From Methanothrix sp. (GTDB taxonomy: Archaea > Halobacteriota > Methanosarcinia > Methanotrichales > Methanotrichaceae), in the NCBI GenBank assembly GCA_028708055.1, contig JAQVZT010000008.1, forward strand, positions 1-19,894: a stretch of 19,894 bases of DNA, read 5' to 3'. Position 1 is the first letter of the stretch. Every line of letters starts with the position of its first letter. The notes under the pieces were generated by a model, which was not told the origin of the DNA, made no database searches, and saw nothing but the letters and a program-made list of their open reading frames with translations. Shown here in pieces: positions 1 to 7,556 of the stretch. Both the position numbers and the translations under genes were made by a program.

Positions 1-83
1 TGTTTCTTTTCAGGGTCCCAATAATTTTCAGCCTCATAAGCGTAGGTTCGACCCCGGATTTTCTGTTTGACAATGTAAGACAT
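1..83 (-). CDS. Transposase N-terminus, IS1634-like (partial, runs off window)
   Basis: The minus strand starts with ATG at 83-81 and reads MSYIVKQKIRGRTYAYEAEN, then YWDPEKK, to the window edge (27 complete codons). The order 'YIVKQK..GR.YAYE...YWDPEKK' is typical of the first residues of IS1634/IS4-group DDE transposases common in Methanosarcinales. The DDE residues lie outside the window, so it cannot be said whether the gene is intact. A TATA box stands about 25 nt upstream of the start, so the message is probably nearly leaderless. Family assignment rests on the short N-terminal signature only. Confidence 0.6.
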   Translation of the reverse strand, partial: MSYIVKQKIRGRTYAYEAENYWDPEKK

Positions 84-103
84 AGCTAAGAGTAATAACC
101 ATA

Positions 104-118
104 ATAGTATATAAACCC
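104..118 (-). promoter_or_regulatory. TATA box for the left-edge transposase
   Basis: On the minus strand the sequence reads GGGTTTATATACTATT, an archaeal TATA element. It lies about 25 nt before the transposase ATG, the expected distance to a transcription start at the start codon. Confidence 0.4.
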
Positions 119-242
119 TTTGGTTAAAGCTGGACGCGAGAAGGCTGCTCTTAAAAATGGTTACTGCAAGAGGCGGAGTTTAGGTTTTATGCGTGCGGTA
201 CTCAATAACAGTGGACGTTCTACAATATATAGTTGTTAATAC

Positions 243-307
243 AATGGGAGTGCGGAGGGTCACGAATTCCCCATCCTTTAGGGTGGGGTGGCCGCGCGCA
301 ATTTGAT
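243..307 (+). repeat. Left copy of a 65-bp inverted pair; IS200/IS605 (TnpB-type) right-end hairpin
   Basis: The copy contains GAATTCCCCATCC, loop TTTA, then GGGTGGGGTGG: an 8-bp G/C-rich stem with one G-T wobble. Seen in the sequence: the whole 65 bp recurs in reverse orientation at 18061-18125 with 7 mismatches. Known: a 'GAATnCCCC..TTTAG..GGGG' hairpin marks the right end of IS200/IS605 and IS1341-type elements and forms the 3' part of the TnpB guide-RNA scaffold. No tnpB or tnpA frame is visible next to it, so this is at most an orphan end. It lies 20 bp past the stop of the neighbouring membrane protein gene and could also fold in that transcript. Confidence 0.55.
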
Positions 308-326
308 TTTTATTTTGCGTCAAACC

Positions 327-2075
327 CTAAACACATACAAAATTTTTGCAAACGCGCGTTAGGGTAAAGGTTTCTCTTAAACCTATCGAAGTGCTATTTG
401 AGACTACAGTGCCTTCACGTTCTGCAGAAACATATCGGCCATTGTAGGCGCGGAGAGCGATACTATTGTTTCCAAGGTACTCGATGCGAAACGTTTCCCA
501 TAAACCTATATTATTGCGATTTGCTACTAATTCTCGCCCGCCACCATATTCAGCACAAATATAATGGCCATTATGAGCTTGAAGAGCAATATTATTATCG
601 CCCAGGTCTATGAGATAAAAAGCGTCTTTAATATCATTTATCTTGCGGTTAGCAAAAACTTCACTACCACGTTGATAATCGACAAAGAGATACTGCCCGT
701 CGTGAGTGCAAAGAGCGACTGACTCTTTTGAGCCAATCAATGGCATTATAAAGGGAAGTCGGTCCAAAAGATTATGTGGCAATATTATCCCTGCGTCAAA
801 GCTCCTTTTAATCTGAGTGTCATTCAAATCCCATAATTTTTCTGGATTTTGATCAACATTTGGATTTCCATCCCAATTGCCATTGGGATAATAAAAGGCT
901 CCGACAATCTGCGCGAATATCGACCAGATCAGCAAAATAGAGAAAATGGTGATAATAAACATATTCCTTCTTCGCCTTCTTCGTCTAATATTGATATGAA
1001 CGTCATTCATATATAATCCTAAAAATATAATTAGAGCAGGCAGTATACCTGTCAAGAATCTGGGGCCATACGACCACCCGGCCCACCAAACATTAAAGCA
1101 GCTATATATTAATGTCTGTGGCAATATAGCAATGCCAAAAAATAAAAAAAATTTTTTAAGATTATTATTTTTAATTTTCTGTGATTTCATATAACCTAAA
1201 ATCGAAAATATTAATACAGGCGAGTAAATAAATATACCCCTACTAGGGCTTATTAGCAGTCCCGCAAATGAGATGAGATTTTTAGGATCTATGCGAAAAC
1301 CCTGCATTAGAATGGTATACCCACCAAATATATTGCCGAAATAATGAACATTATAAAACAAAAATAGTCCGCCGGATAGAACCATCGATCCGAGATAATA
1401 GGCAATACTCCGATCTCTCAAGTTTAGAACATAATATAATATTGGTGTCAGCAGAATAATATCTGCAGGCCGATTAAATACAAATAAACCAGACAGAATT
1501 CCTAAAATCATAATATGTTTATACGACCTAGTTTTCTCCTCGACAACAATTATATAAATTGACATAGACAACAGGAGCTCAACTAACCCATGTTGCCAGA
1601 GTCCTTGACTACTAATAGTCCATGTATCGGTTGCAAATGCAAAAACGATAGCACCGATCAGTGCGATTCTTCTTTGAATCAGCTCCTTCAAAGATAAATA
1701 TACAAAAATTCCTGCGGTAGCTGTTACAAAAGATGCAGCAAATTTTTCCATTATGGAGACAATTATGTTGAAAACGGGATTTGATAAATCCAGAGGGATA
1801 TGATTTAATTTTAATAACAAATATGGAATTACATATAATGGTGTAATCAAAACAGGAGTCACAATGGGATAAGCAGATAGATAATGGCTTTTTGCTAGTG
1901 TTAAAAAATAGATTACGTAATTCTCATTTACGAAATACTCATAAAAACCATCAAGATATAAATTATTATTTTCGAGTATAACAAATGGTAATATCGAGGC
2001 AGGTATAGTGTCACCAGATCCTATTAATCTGAAATTTATATTATAAATTGAATTTATTAAAAAAAATAGACACAA
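327..2075 (-). CDS. GT-C-type membrane glycosyltransferase-like protein with C-terminal fascin-like beta-trefoil
   Basis: Residues 1 to about 400 form a multi-span membrane protein. Features of GT39/ArnT-like (GT-C) sugar transferases are visible: an extracytoplasmic acidic loop near the first membrane segment (GSGDTIPASILPF, residues 19-31), 'HYLSAYPIVTPVLITPLYVIPYL' split by a short loop, and WWAGWSYGPRFLTG before a late membrane segment. Such enzymes move a sugar from a polyprenyl-phosphate carrier onto a lipid, glycan or protein outside the cell. A run of seven arginines sits in a predicted cytoplasmic loop. Residues 451-582 are three repeats ending in 'RETF'-type motifs, i.e. one beta-trefoil. 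The frame opens with TTG here, but it stays open 21 codons upstream to an ACG behind an AGGAGG site, which is probably the real start. Substrate unknown; the enzyme class is inferred from the overall pattern, not a catalytic assay motif. Confidence 0.7.
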   Translation of the reverse strand: MCLFFLINSIYNINFRLIGSGDTIPASILPFVILENNNLYLDGFYEYFVNENYVIYFLTLAKSHYLSAYPIVTPVLITPLYVIPYLLLKLNHIPLDLSNPVFNIIVSIMEKFAASFVTATAGIFVYLSLKELIQRRIALIGAIVFAFATDTWTISSQGLWQHGLVELLLSMSIYIIVVEEKTRSYKHIMILGILSGLFVFNRPADIILLTPILYYVLNLRDRSIAYYLGSMVLSGGLFLFYNVHYFGNIFGGYTILMQGFRIDPKNLISFAGLLISPSRGIFIYSPVLIFSILGYMKSQKIKNNNLKKFFLFFGIAILPQTLIYSCFNVWWAGWSYGPRFLTGILPALIIFLGLYMNDVHINIRRRRRRRNMFIITIFSILLIWSIFAQIVGAFYYPNGNWDGNPNVDQNPEKLWDLNDTQIKRSFDAGIILPHNLLDRLPFIMPLIGSKESVALCTHDGQYLFVDYQRGSEVFANRKINDIKDAFYLIDLGDNNIALQAHNGHYICAEYGGGRELVANRNNIGLWETFRIEYLGNNSIALRAYNGRYVSAEREGTVVSNSTSIGLRETFTLTRVCKNFVCV

Positions 2076-2135
2076 TACATCATGCTTCCGTACGAACTTG
2101 TTTAAATTTTTAATTAATTTTGAAAGAGATTTCCC

Positions 2136-2152
2136 CGTAAGAATGCCTCCTT
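2136..2152 (-). promoter_or_regulatory. Perfect Shine-Dalgarno followed by an apparent ACG start
   Basis: Right after the flippase stop (TAA at 2155-2153) the minus strand reads AAAGGAGGCATTCTTACGGGG. AGGAGG occupies 2152-2147 and ACG 2138-2136, with 9 nt between. From the ACG the frame runs GKSLSKLIKNLNKFVRKHD into the membrane protein without a stop. No ATG, GTG or TTG lies in this frame before the TTG at 2075. Either a near-cognate start is used, an ATG mutated to ACG, or the base is a sequence error. Confidence 0.5.
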
Positions 2153-2509
2153 TTAAGCCCTAGATATTATAATCAGACCAAAAATTATCGCCAACGTTCC
2201 AACAATCTTATTCAATCCTATGCATTCCTTTAATACCAGACTAGATAGCACTAGCACTAGTATGTATGTTAAGGATATAAAAGGATACACAAAGCTGAGA
2301 TCTTTCTTGGATAATGCAATCAGCCAGAAAATAGTGCTCAGTCCATACATTACGAAACCCATCAACACATAGGGATTCAGCAGCACGGCCCTTACATATT
2401 CAAAATTCAAGGCAACCATAGACCCTGACTGATTCATCCCCAGCTTCCAGTAAACTTGGCCGATAGCTGCAAATACGATGCCTATAATAATTATCAAAAT
2501 CGTATTCAT
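2153..2509 (-). CDS. SMR/EamA-like small membrane transporter (ArnE/ArnF-type flippase subunit)
   Basis: This 118-residue protein has four predicted membrane helices (about 2-20, 40-60, 70-92, 96-116), the size and layout of small multidrug resistance / DMT-superfamily proteins. The N-terminal 'GQVYWKLGM' and the helix-3 'SFVYPFISLTYILVL' resemble ArnE/ArnF and related undecaprenyl-phosphate-sugar flippase subunits more than QacE-type drug exporters: the Glu in helix 1 of QacE-type pumps is replaced here by Gln. The gene sits directly upstream of a GT-C protein (the downstream ribosome site begins one base after its stop), which fits transfer of a lipid-linked sugar across the membrane. The flippase role is inference from family and context; a small-molecule exporter is the alternative. 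Confidence 0.65.
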   Translation of the reverse strand: MNTILIIIIGIVFAAIGQVYWKLGMNQSGSMVALNFEYVRAVLLNPYVLMGFVMYGLSTIFWLIALSKKDLSFVYPFISLTYILVLVLSSLVLKECIGLNKIVGTLAIIFGLIIISRA

Positions 2510-2781
2510 AAATAATCTACCATAATTTTGAGTTTTTATCTAAACATCGCGGATCGCATGACGGTACGAGCGAAGTTGAACGCATTCGATTGGCATTCAT
2601 TGTCATCTCATCATATGTCCCATGTTGTCGTTTTTCATTTCAACAATTCCCTATCAACTGATTCAATACCAAATGTGAATTCAGATATGCCTCACTTCCT
2701 TACCTGATGACTATGGAAAGTTGTCTTTCTACACGGAAGGTATAAAGTCTTTGGTATATGTTTAGCTGTATAGGATCCTGA

Positions 2782-2967
2782 ATGTTTCTTAGTGTCCTAG
2801 AATTATTAAGTATTCATTCATTATACTCTGAAATTGATCAACTCCGAAAGAGTCCATACATGGTCTGTGATTCCAGCTGCCTGGTCTTGCCGGATGGAGA
2901 AAGAATCACGACCGAGATAACTAAGAAACAGCGCCAAATCCTGGATGCCCTTCATATGTGTGTCTAA
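2782..2967 (+). pseudogene. Possible transposase C-terminal fragment
   Basis: This is a 61-codon plus-strand frame. Its end, LPDGERITTEITKKQRQILD followed by ALHMCV and stop, looks like the C-terminus of IS1634/IS4-type transposases, which often finish 'LP.G......T..Q..IL..L.I'. No upstream DDE region is present in any frame. It abuts the IS256 relic on the opposite strand and overlaps its decayed tail, consistent with layered transposon debris. It could be a chance frame; no function is claimed. Confidence 0.3.
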
Positions 2968-3114
2968 AAAATGGGTAGGTCAGGATAAAATGGACATTGT
3001 ACATTAGCAAAGATGCACCAACGAATACCTTTTCGACCGCAGCCTGAATCCCTTTGTGACCATCAGATATCACAAATTTGACGCCGTCAAGTCCTTTGGC
3101 TTTCAAATCTTCAA
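2921..3114 (-). pseudogene. IS256/Mutator-family transposase relic, middle part
   Basis: The minus strand reads EDLKAKGLDGVKFVISDGHK, then GIQAAVEKVF, GAS and NVHFI. This matches the second catalytic region of IS256 transposases (typical 'FLEDLK.RGL.GVKLVISD.H.G...AV...FPGASWQRC.VHF'). The Asp of 'SDGH' is a DDE residue. After NVHFI the similarity is lost, and the usual third catalytic Glu region is absent. On the other side the frame is cut at 3114 by a MITE-like insertion; its continuation lies at 3409 onward. It is non-functional. Confidence 0.75.
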
Positions 3115-3408
3115 ACCCACATTCCGCACTTTAACTTCCTAAACTGAGTACTGTTCCAGCCTACGATTCTTCAATTATAAATATAATTTATACTATTTAT
3201 TTATGTTATTAATTTTTTCGTTCGCGATATCACTCTGATTGAGAGGACCTTTCGTCTTCTCATCTCCCTAGAGAGAGTCGACTCAAATCAACATAATACA
3301 AAATGATTCGGCAAGAAAATTTATTTAATTAAAATATATTGATTTAATTAACCAAATCGATAGCTACAAAGATACTAAATCCTAAACTCCAAAGTGCGGA
3401 ATGTGGGA
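3115..3408. mobile_element. MITE-like element, 294 bp, with terminal inverted repeats and 5-bp target duplication
   Basis: An exact 17-bp inverted repeat, CCCACATTCCGCACTTT at 3116-3132 and its complement at 3391-3407, bounds an AT-rich, non-coding interior containing TTTAATTAA palindromes. TTCAA flanks both ends (3110-3114 and 3409-3413), as a target duplication would. Removing the element plus one TTCAA joins the IS256 relic into one frame (...GMFFLEDLKAKGLDG...), which independently supports these boundaries. The transposase that would move it is not in the window. Confidence 0.65.
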
Positions 3409-3484
3409 TTCAAGAAAGAACATTCCTAAATTGCAGGCTTCCGGCAATCTGGCCCAGAATGCGATCATGCGTCTGAAGATACCA
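3409..3484 (-). pseudogene. IS256 relic, upstream part beyond the MITE
   Basis: The minus-strand frame ends ...ACNLGMFFLE at 3409 and continues in frame into EDLKAKGLDG once the MITE-like element is removed. 'FLEDLK' is the usual IS256 wording at this point. Further upstream the frame is open, but its residues no longer match IS256 well, so it has decayed, probably with further frameshifts. A second plus-strand open stretch over the same bases was considered and not called. Confidence 0.45.
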
Positions 3485-3528
3485 CTTTTTATCAAGAGAC
3501 TCATGGAACCTAACAGTAGAGAAGAGGC

Positions 3529-3536
3529 AAAAAAAA
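3529..3536 (-). terminator. Oligo-T terminator after the 640-residue membrane protein gene
   Basis: Directly after the TAA stop (3541-3539) the minus strand reads TATTTTTTTTGCC. A run of eight T immediately downstream of a stop is a typical archaeal intrinsic termination signal. Confidence 0.5.
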
Positions 3537-3538
3537 TA

Positions 3539-5461
3539 TTATTCCTGCAAATGCGTTAGGACAAAGGCTTCGTCTAAACCTATCAAAGTGCTATTTGCGA
3601 CCACCGCACCATCATCTTCTACAGAAACATATCGACCACTCCAAGCACGAAGAGCGAAACGATTATCTCCAAGATCTTCAAGTTGAAACGTTTCCCATGT
3701 ATCAATAATATTACGATTTGCTACTAGTTCTCGCACACTACTATTTTCTGCACAAACATATTGACCATTATGAGCCTGAAGAGCAACACTATTATTACCC
3801 ATTTCTACGAGATTAAAGGCGGCCAAAATACCTATTTTCTTGTGGCTCGCAAAAACTTCACCACCACGTTGATAATCGACAAATAAATATTGCCCGTCAT
3901 TGGTTTGGAAGGTAATTGAGTCGATTGAGCTTGTCAACGGCGCAAGACCGTTAAAGACATAAATTGAATAGTCCCCAAATTGTAGAATCTTCTCGAGTTG
4001 ACTATTTTCAGCAAAGCTATTGAGACCCTCTTTCGTTAGAGTTACATTGCTTTTTAATAAGATAAAATAAGATTCAGTGGAGTTCTGAGTGGTCCGATCG
4101 GTGAACCATTTTCCGCATGAGAGCCACCTAACAGGCATTAGTAAATGATGATTTATAGTGACCGGCAACACAATAATGTCCTCCTTGGAAAAATAAGTTA
4201 TAATATTTGAATCCCAATAATCCGCATATCCATATTTTAAATTATTATCATTCAAAAATCCAATTAAATCCAATTCACCTATATTGGGTTGATAGTCTAG
4301 ATTACTAATAAACATATAGTTTGATATAGCACCCATGAATAATATAAAAAAAATTAATGCTATATAAATAGTATTGCCTTTACGATACATTAATGAGCCA
4401 ATCAAATATATTGAAATTGCAGAAAACATCAAGAAACGTGTAGTTAAAAAATCGACTGAAAGATCTGTGAAGACATATCCTACAAAAATGACCAAAAATG
4501 AAACGGTTAAATATACAAGCATATCATTATACTTCCTAATTCCATTATAGATTGTATAATAAATTAACATAATCAAAAACAATAAATATAGAACATTAAA
4601 TGGCCTAACTTCGTAAGCTTTTCCAAATAATAAGGTTGCTAATCCGTTCACATACAATGGCAGACTTAAATGCAATACGGATTCTAGATCTCGGGCATGT
4701 ACAACACTGGTTATGAAACTTGTCATGAAATACCTTTCATAAATATATGTAAATAATGTAGTTAAAACCAATGTTACCATAAACATCCATGATTGAATAA
4801 ATTTATATTTATAGATAAATACATAATGAAACACGAACGGTATGAAGAACCATGCGAGAAAGATCGCGTCAGAGAATACGATTAGATTTATTAATAATAT
4901 ATAAAATAAATGTTTCGTATCCAATTTAAAAGAATTATTCAATAAGAGAAAGAGAAATAAGCCAACAAAAAACAGCGTTGCGTTATGGCATGTTGGTACC
5001 AAATAGAAGCGAGCCGATTCGGGACTAAGATTTGCAATAATAGCAGAGAAAATTAATGGAGATGTCTTGCTTCCAGAAATCTTATAGATGTATAATGCAA
5101 AAATACATATTATTAATATATATATTATATAAGACACAACTCTAATACAGGTTGGACTAAAGTCCGAAATTATCTGCGGAATCAAATGAAATGGTAATAT
5201 ATCTGAAAACCAAAAAGGATCATTTGATGGAAAATAATAAGAATTTAATAAATAATTTTTATGCACCCAAATATCGCGACTAACCATTCCTGCATCTACA
5301 TCATCGCTATTTAGGGAAAAATTTAATGCAATCAATAATTTACAAAAAATTCCATAAATAATAAATAAAATCAATACGATATTAAACTTCTCGTTGCGGT
5401 GTAAAATTATAAAATCCCTTACAGACGATAGATTTCTGGATATATTTGGATATTTACTCAT
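3539..5461 (-). CDS. GT-C-type membrane protein with C-terminal fascin-like beta-trefoil
   Basis: This 640-residue protein has about ten or more membrane segments between residues 25 and 390. An acidic cluster in the first external loop (NSDDVDAGMVSRDIW, Asp53, Asp54, Asp56) is where GT-C enzymes keep catalytic acids. A soluble region follows (about 400-510). Residues 514-640 are three trefoil repeats, with 'DGQYLFVDYQRG.EVFA' in the first, nearly identical to the first repeat of the 582-residue protein at 327-2075. The two genes therefore share their tail domain, but the membrane parts are only distantly alike. ATG start at 5461; the ribosome site is weak (GGGTTTGACGAT). The gene lies about 100 bp downstream of the GT2 gene, same strand. 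Polyprenyl-linked sugar transfer is inferred; acceptor unknown. Confidence 0.65.
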   Translation of the reverse strand: MSKYPNISRNLSSVRDFIILHRNEKFNIVLILFIIYGIFCKLLIALNFSLNSDDVDAGMVSRDIWVHKNYLLNSYYFPSNDPFWFSDILPFHLIPQIISDFSPTCIRVVSYIIYILIICIFALYIYKISGSKTSPLIFSAIIANLSPESARFYLVPTCHNATLFFVGLFLFLLLNNSFKLDTKHLFYILLINLIVFSDAIFLAWFFIPFVFHYVFIYKYKFIQSWMFMVTLVLTTLFTYIYERYFMTSFITSVVHARDLESVLHLSLPLYVNGLATLLFGKAYEVRPFNVLYLLFLIMLIYYTIYNGIRKYNDMLVYLTVSFLVIFVGYVFTDLSVDFLTTRFLMFSAISIYLIGSLMYRKGNTIYIALIFFILFMGAISNYMFISNLDYQPNIGELDLIGFLNDNNLKYGYADYWDSNIITYFSKEDIIVLPVTINHHLLMPVRWLSCGKWFTDRTTQNSTESYFILLKSNVTLTKEGLNSFAENSQLEKILQFGDYSIYVFNGLAPLTSSIDSITFQTNDGQYLFVDYQRGGEVFASHKKIGILAAFNLVEMGNNSVALQAHNGQYVCAENSSVRELVANRNIIDTWETFQLEDLGDNRFALRAWSGRYVSVEDDGAVVANSTLIGLDEAFVLTHLQE

Positions 5462-5563
5462 ATCGTCAAACCCATTTTTGCGAATTCAGTTATTAAGCCC
5501 CTCGTTTAGCACCATTGATCCAATAGAATCAATACTTCAATACATTTAGCTCAGGACAGCCTA

Positions 5564-6472
5564 TTAGAGAGCCTTTAATTTAACTAGACGCTCCTCGATC
5601 CTATCCAGCTTCTTGGTCAGGTAATCCACCATCAAGCCAAGAGATATCAACTGCACGCCCACCAGGATGAGAAATGCTGTAAATATGGGATAAAATTCAT
5701 GCGAAATCACACCATACTTCACCTTCTCATAAATCGATATGAATCCCGCAATCATGCCAATAAAAATAAAAATCAGCGACGGCAGGAGTATCATCTTGGA
5801 AAGCAGTGACGTTTCCGTGTAGGCTACAGAGAATAGAGCAGTCAACATCCTCGCGCCATCCTTAATCGGATTGAGCTTGGACTCTCCCACCCTCTCCCTG
5901 TATTCGATAGGTATCTCAACAATCTTGTAGCCCAGCTTCCCTGCGCGGACTGTCATCTTGGTCTCAAACTCCAGGCCCTTGGCCTTAACATCCAGAGTAT
6001 CGAATATCTGCCGGCGAAATGCCCGCATGCCGGTCTGGCTGTCCTTGATCCTCATGCAGCTTACATATGTGGCAAGAAAAGAAAAGATGTTGTTGCCGAT
6101 CCGGTTGAAGGCAGGAATATTGTCCCGACTCTGTAGCCTTGCTCCCAGCACCAGGTCTGCTCCATTTTCAATCTCCCTTACCAGATCAGGAACATACCTG
6201 GCAGGGTAGGTATTATCTGCGTCTGTGAATATGATGATATCTCCACTGGCATGCTTGACTCCGGTTCTCAGGGCTGCTACCTTTCCTGCGTTTCTATCAT
6301 GACGGAAGAGCTTTGTCTTCCCACCAGCCATCGCCTTCGCTGCCTGGAAGGTGCCATCGCTTGAACCGTCGTCCACTACGATTATCTGGTCCACCACATC
6401 CAGGTATTCCTGCACCACCAGGGGCAGGCCTTTCTCTTCATTGTAAGCGGGAACTACGAGCGATGTTTTCAT
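5564..6472 (-). CDS. Glycosyltransferase family 2, DPM1/polyprenyl-phosphate sugar synthase-like
   Basis: This is a 302-residue GT2 enzyme. Residues 5-14 (LVVPAYNEEK) start the GT-A fold, VVDDGSSDGT (32-41) binds the nucleotide, and TDADNTYP (83-90) holds the metal-binding DxD (Asp84, Asp86). 'IKDSQTGMRAFRR' is the conserved region seen in dolichol-phosphate mannose and glucose synthases. Two membrane helices at about 225-247 and 261-283 anchor it at the inner face, with a charged coiled tail (KKLDRIEERLVKLK). The family transfers a sugar from a nucleotide donor onto polyprenyl phosphate; the sugar cannot be read from sequence. It is the first gene of the glycan module and should supply the lipid-linked donor used by the flippase and the two GT-C proteins. 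By eye its GC is clearly higher than that of the two GT-C genes. Confidence 0.85.
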   Translation of the reverse strand: MKTSLVVPAYNEEKGLPLVVQEYLDVVDQIIVVDDGSSDGTFQAAKAMAGGKTKLFRHDRNAGKVAALRTGVKHASGDIIIFTDADNTYPARYVPDLVREIENGADLVLGARLQSRDNIPAFNRIGNNIFSFLATYVSCMRIKDSQTGMRAFRRQIFDTLDVKAKGLEFETKMTVRAGKLGYKIVEIPIEYRERVGESKLNPIKDGARMLTALFSVAYTETSLLSKMILLPSLIFIFIGMIAGFISIYEKVKYGVISHEFYPIFTAFLILVGVQLISLGLMVDYLTKKLDRIEERLVKLKAL

Positions 6473-6582
6473 CAGATCACTTCAGAGATCTTAACTGAGT
6501 ATCCAAATGTTTTTCACTTCATGTAACTTTCCCTCGTCTTACGTGGCATCGAATTAAAAATAAATTACCTATTAAATTTAAA

Positions 6583-6592
6583 ATTTATAAAT
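6583..6592 (-). promoter_or_regulatory. TATA box for the GT2 gene
   Basis: The minus strand reads GATATTTATAAATTTT, a good archaeal TATA element in an AT-rich stretch. It lies about 110 nt before the ATG, implying a leader of roughly 85 nt. Confidence 0.35.
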
Positions 6593-6648
6593 ATCGGAGT
6601 GGTTTATAGGTTGTACTCTACACTCCAATGTAGCAGGTCGACGGAATT

Positions 6649-7389
6649 CTATGACGCTCCTGGACCCCATCCTCGCTCTTTTAGTACATTTAATGCAGTG
6701 TCTCGAATATAGCGATCTTCGTCCCCCTTAGAAACCTCGATCAATGGATCGACTGACCGTACATCATTGATCTTCCCAAGAGCCACTATCGCCCAATACC
6801 TCACGCTGTTATCGTCATCCTTCAGCGACTGTATGAGAGCATCTACAGATCGGCTATCTTTGATATTTCCCAGTGCTTCTGCCGCCTTATATCTGACGCG
6901 TGGATCTTCGTCCTTTAGAGCCTGGATCAATGGATCGATTGCTCTTTCGCTCCCGATCTTCCCCAGCGCCCCAGCAGCCATAGCTCGGACAGAGCTATTA
7001 TCATCACTCAGAGATTGCATCAGTGGATCAACAGCTTCAGAATCGTTGAGCTCTCCAAGGGCTAACGCCGCTGAACTTCGAACTTCCCAATTTGGATCAT
7101 CCAGAGACTCGATCAATGGACCAGTAGCACGATCATCCCCGATCCACCCAAGGGCTTTGGCCGACTCTGACCGAACAGAGCTGTTAAGATCCTTGAGAGC
7201 GAGGACTAGAGGATCTACATACGCTGCATCATTAAGCTCGCCCAGCTCCATAGCAGCTTGCACTCGCACCATACTATTTTCATCCTTAAGATTTTGCGCA
7301 TATTGATCCGAATTCTCTCCTAATCCCAAAGCGGTCAAGCCAAACACTACCAGGCTCAATGCAATTGTAAAGGGCAATCGATGTTTCAA
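6649..7389 (-). CDS. Secreted HEAT-repeat (PBS-lyase type) protein
   Basis: The protein has 246 residues. A signal peptide covers residues 1 to about 25 (KHR, then LPFTIALSLVVFGLTALGLG). The rest is six to seven 31-residue HEAT repeats of the PBS-lyase type, each reading roughly 'D.NSSVR..AA.ALG.I.D.RAVDPLI.SLKD', from about residue 35 to 235. The repeats form a right-handed solenoid that usually binds another protein; no catalytic residue is evident. The start is TTG at 7389, fixed by AAGGAGG seven bases upstream. It lies between the glycan module and the peptidase genes on the same strand and could scaffold exported partners, but the partner is unknown. Confidence 0.85.
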   Translation of the reverse strand: MKHRLPFTIALSLVVFGLTALGLGENSDQYAQNLKDENSMVRVQAAMELGELNDAAYVDPLVLALKDLNSSVRSESAKALGWIGDDRATGPLIESLDDPNWEVRSSAALALGELNDSEAVDPLMQSLSDDNSSVRAMAAGALGKIGSERAIDPLIQALKDEDPRVRYKAAEALGNIKDSRSVDALIQSLKDDDNSVRYWAIVALGKINDVRSVDPLIEVSKGDEDRYIRDTALNVLKERGWGPGAS

Positions 7390-7396
7390 GATACTT

Positions 7397-7403
7397 CCTC
7401 CTT
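7397..7403 (-). promoter_or_regulatory. Shine-Dalgarno deciding a TTG start
   Basis: AAGGAGG on the minus strand, followed by seven bases and then TTG AAA CAT CGA, places the HEAT protein start at TTG 7389. No ATG in this frame would leave the signal peptide intact. Confidence 0.7.
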
Positions 7404-7556
7404 GATATTCCTAATATATTCCCGATTGGAGATAATCCTAGCTGCAAATGGCGTTCGATATGCTAGGCTTACATCCCTTGAAAAAGGAATGTGGGGATGA
7501 TACTTTTTTAAATCCATCGCCGTGTTCCTACTTGAATGCTGCATTTTACATTACTC

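Noticed and set aside
3386..3556. Plus-strand open frame of about 57 codons (IPLFIKRLMEPNSREEAKKI)
   Set aside because: It has no start or ribosome site, overlaps the end of the membrane protein gene, and competes with the better-supported IS256 continuation on the minus strand.
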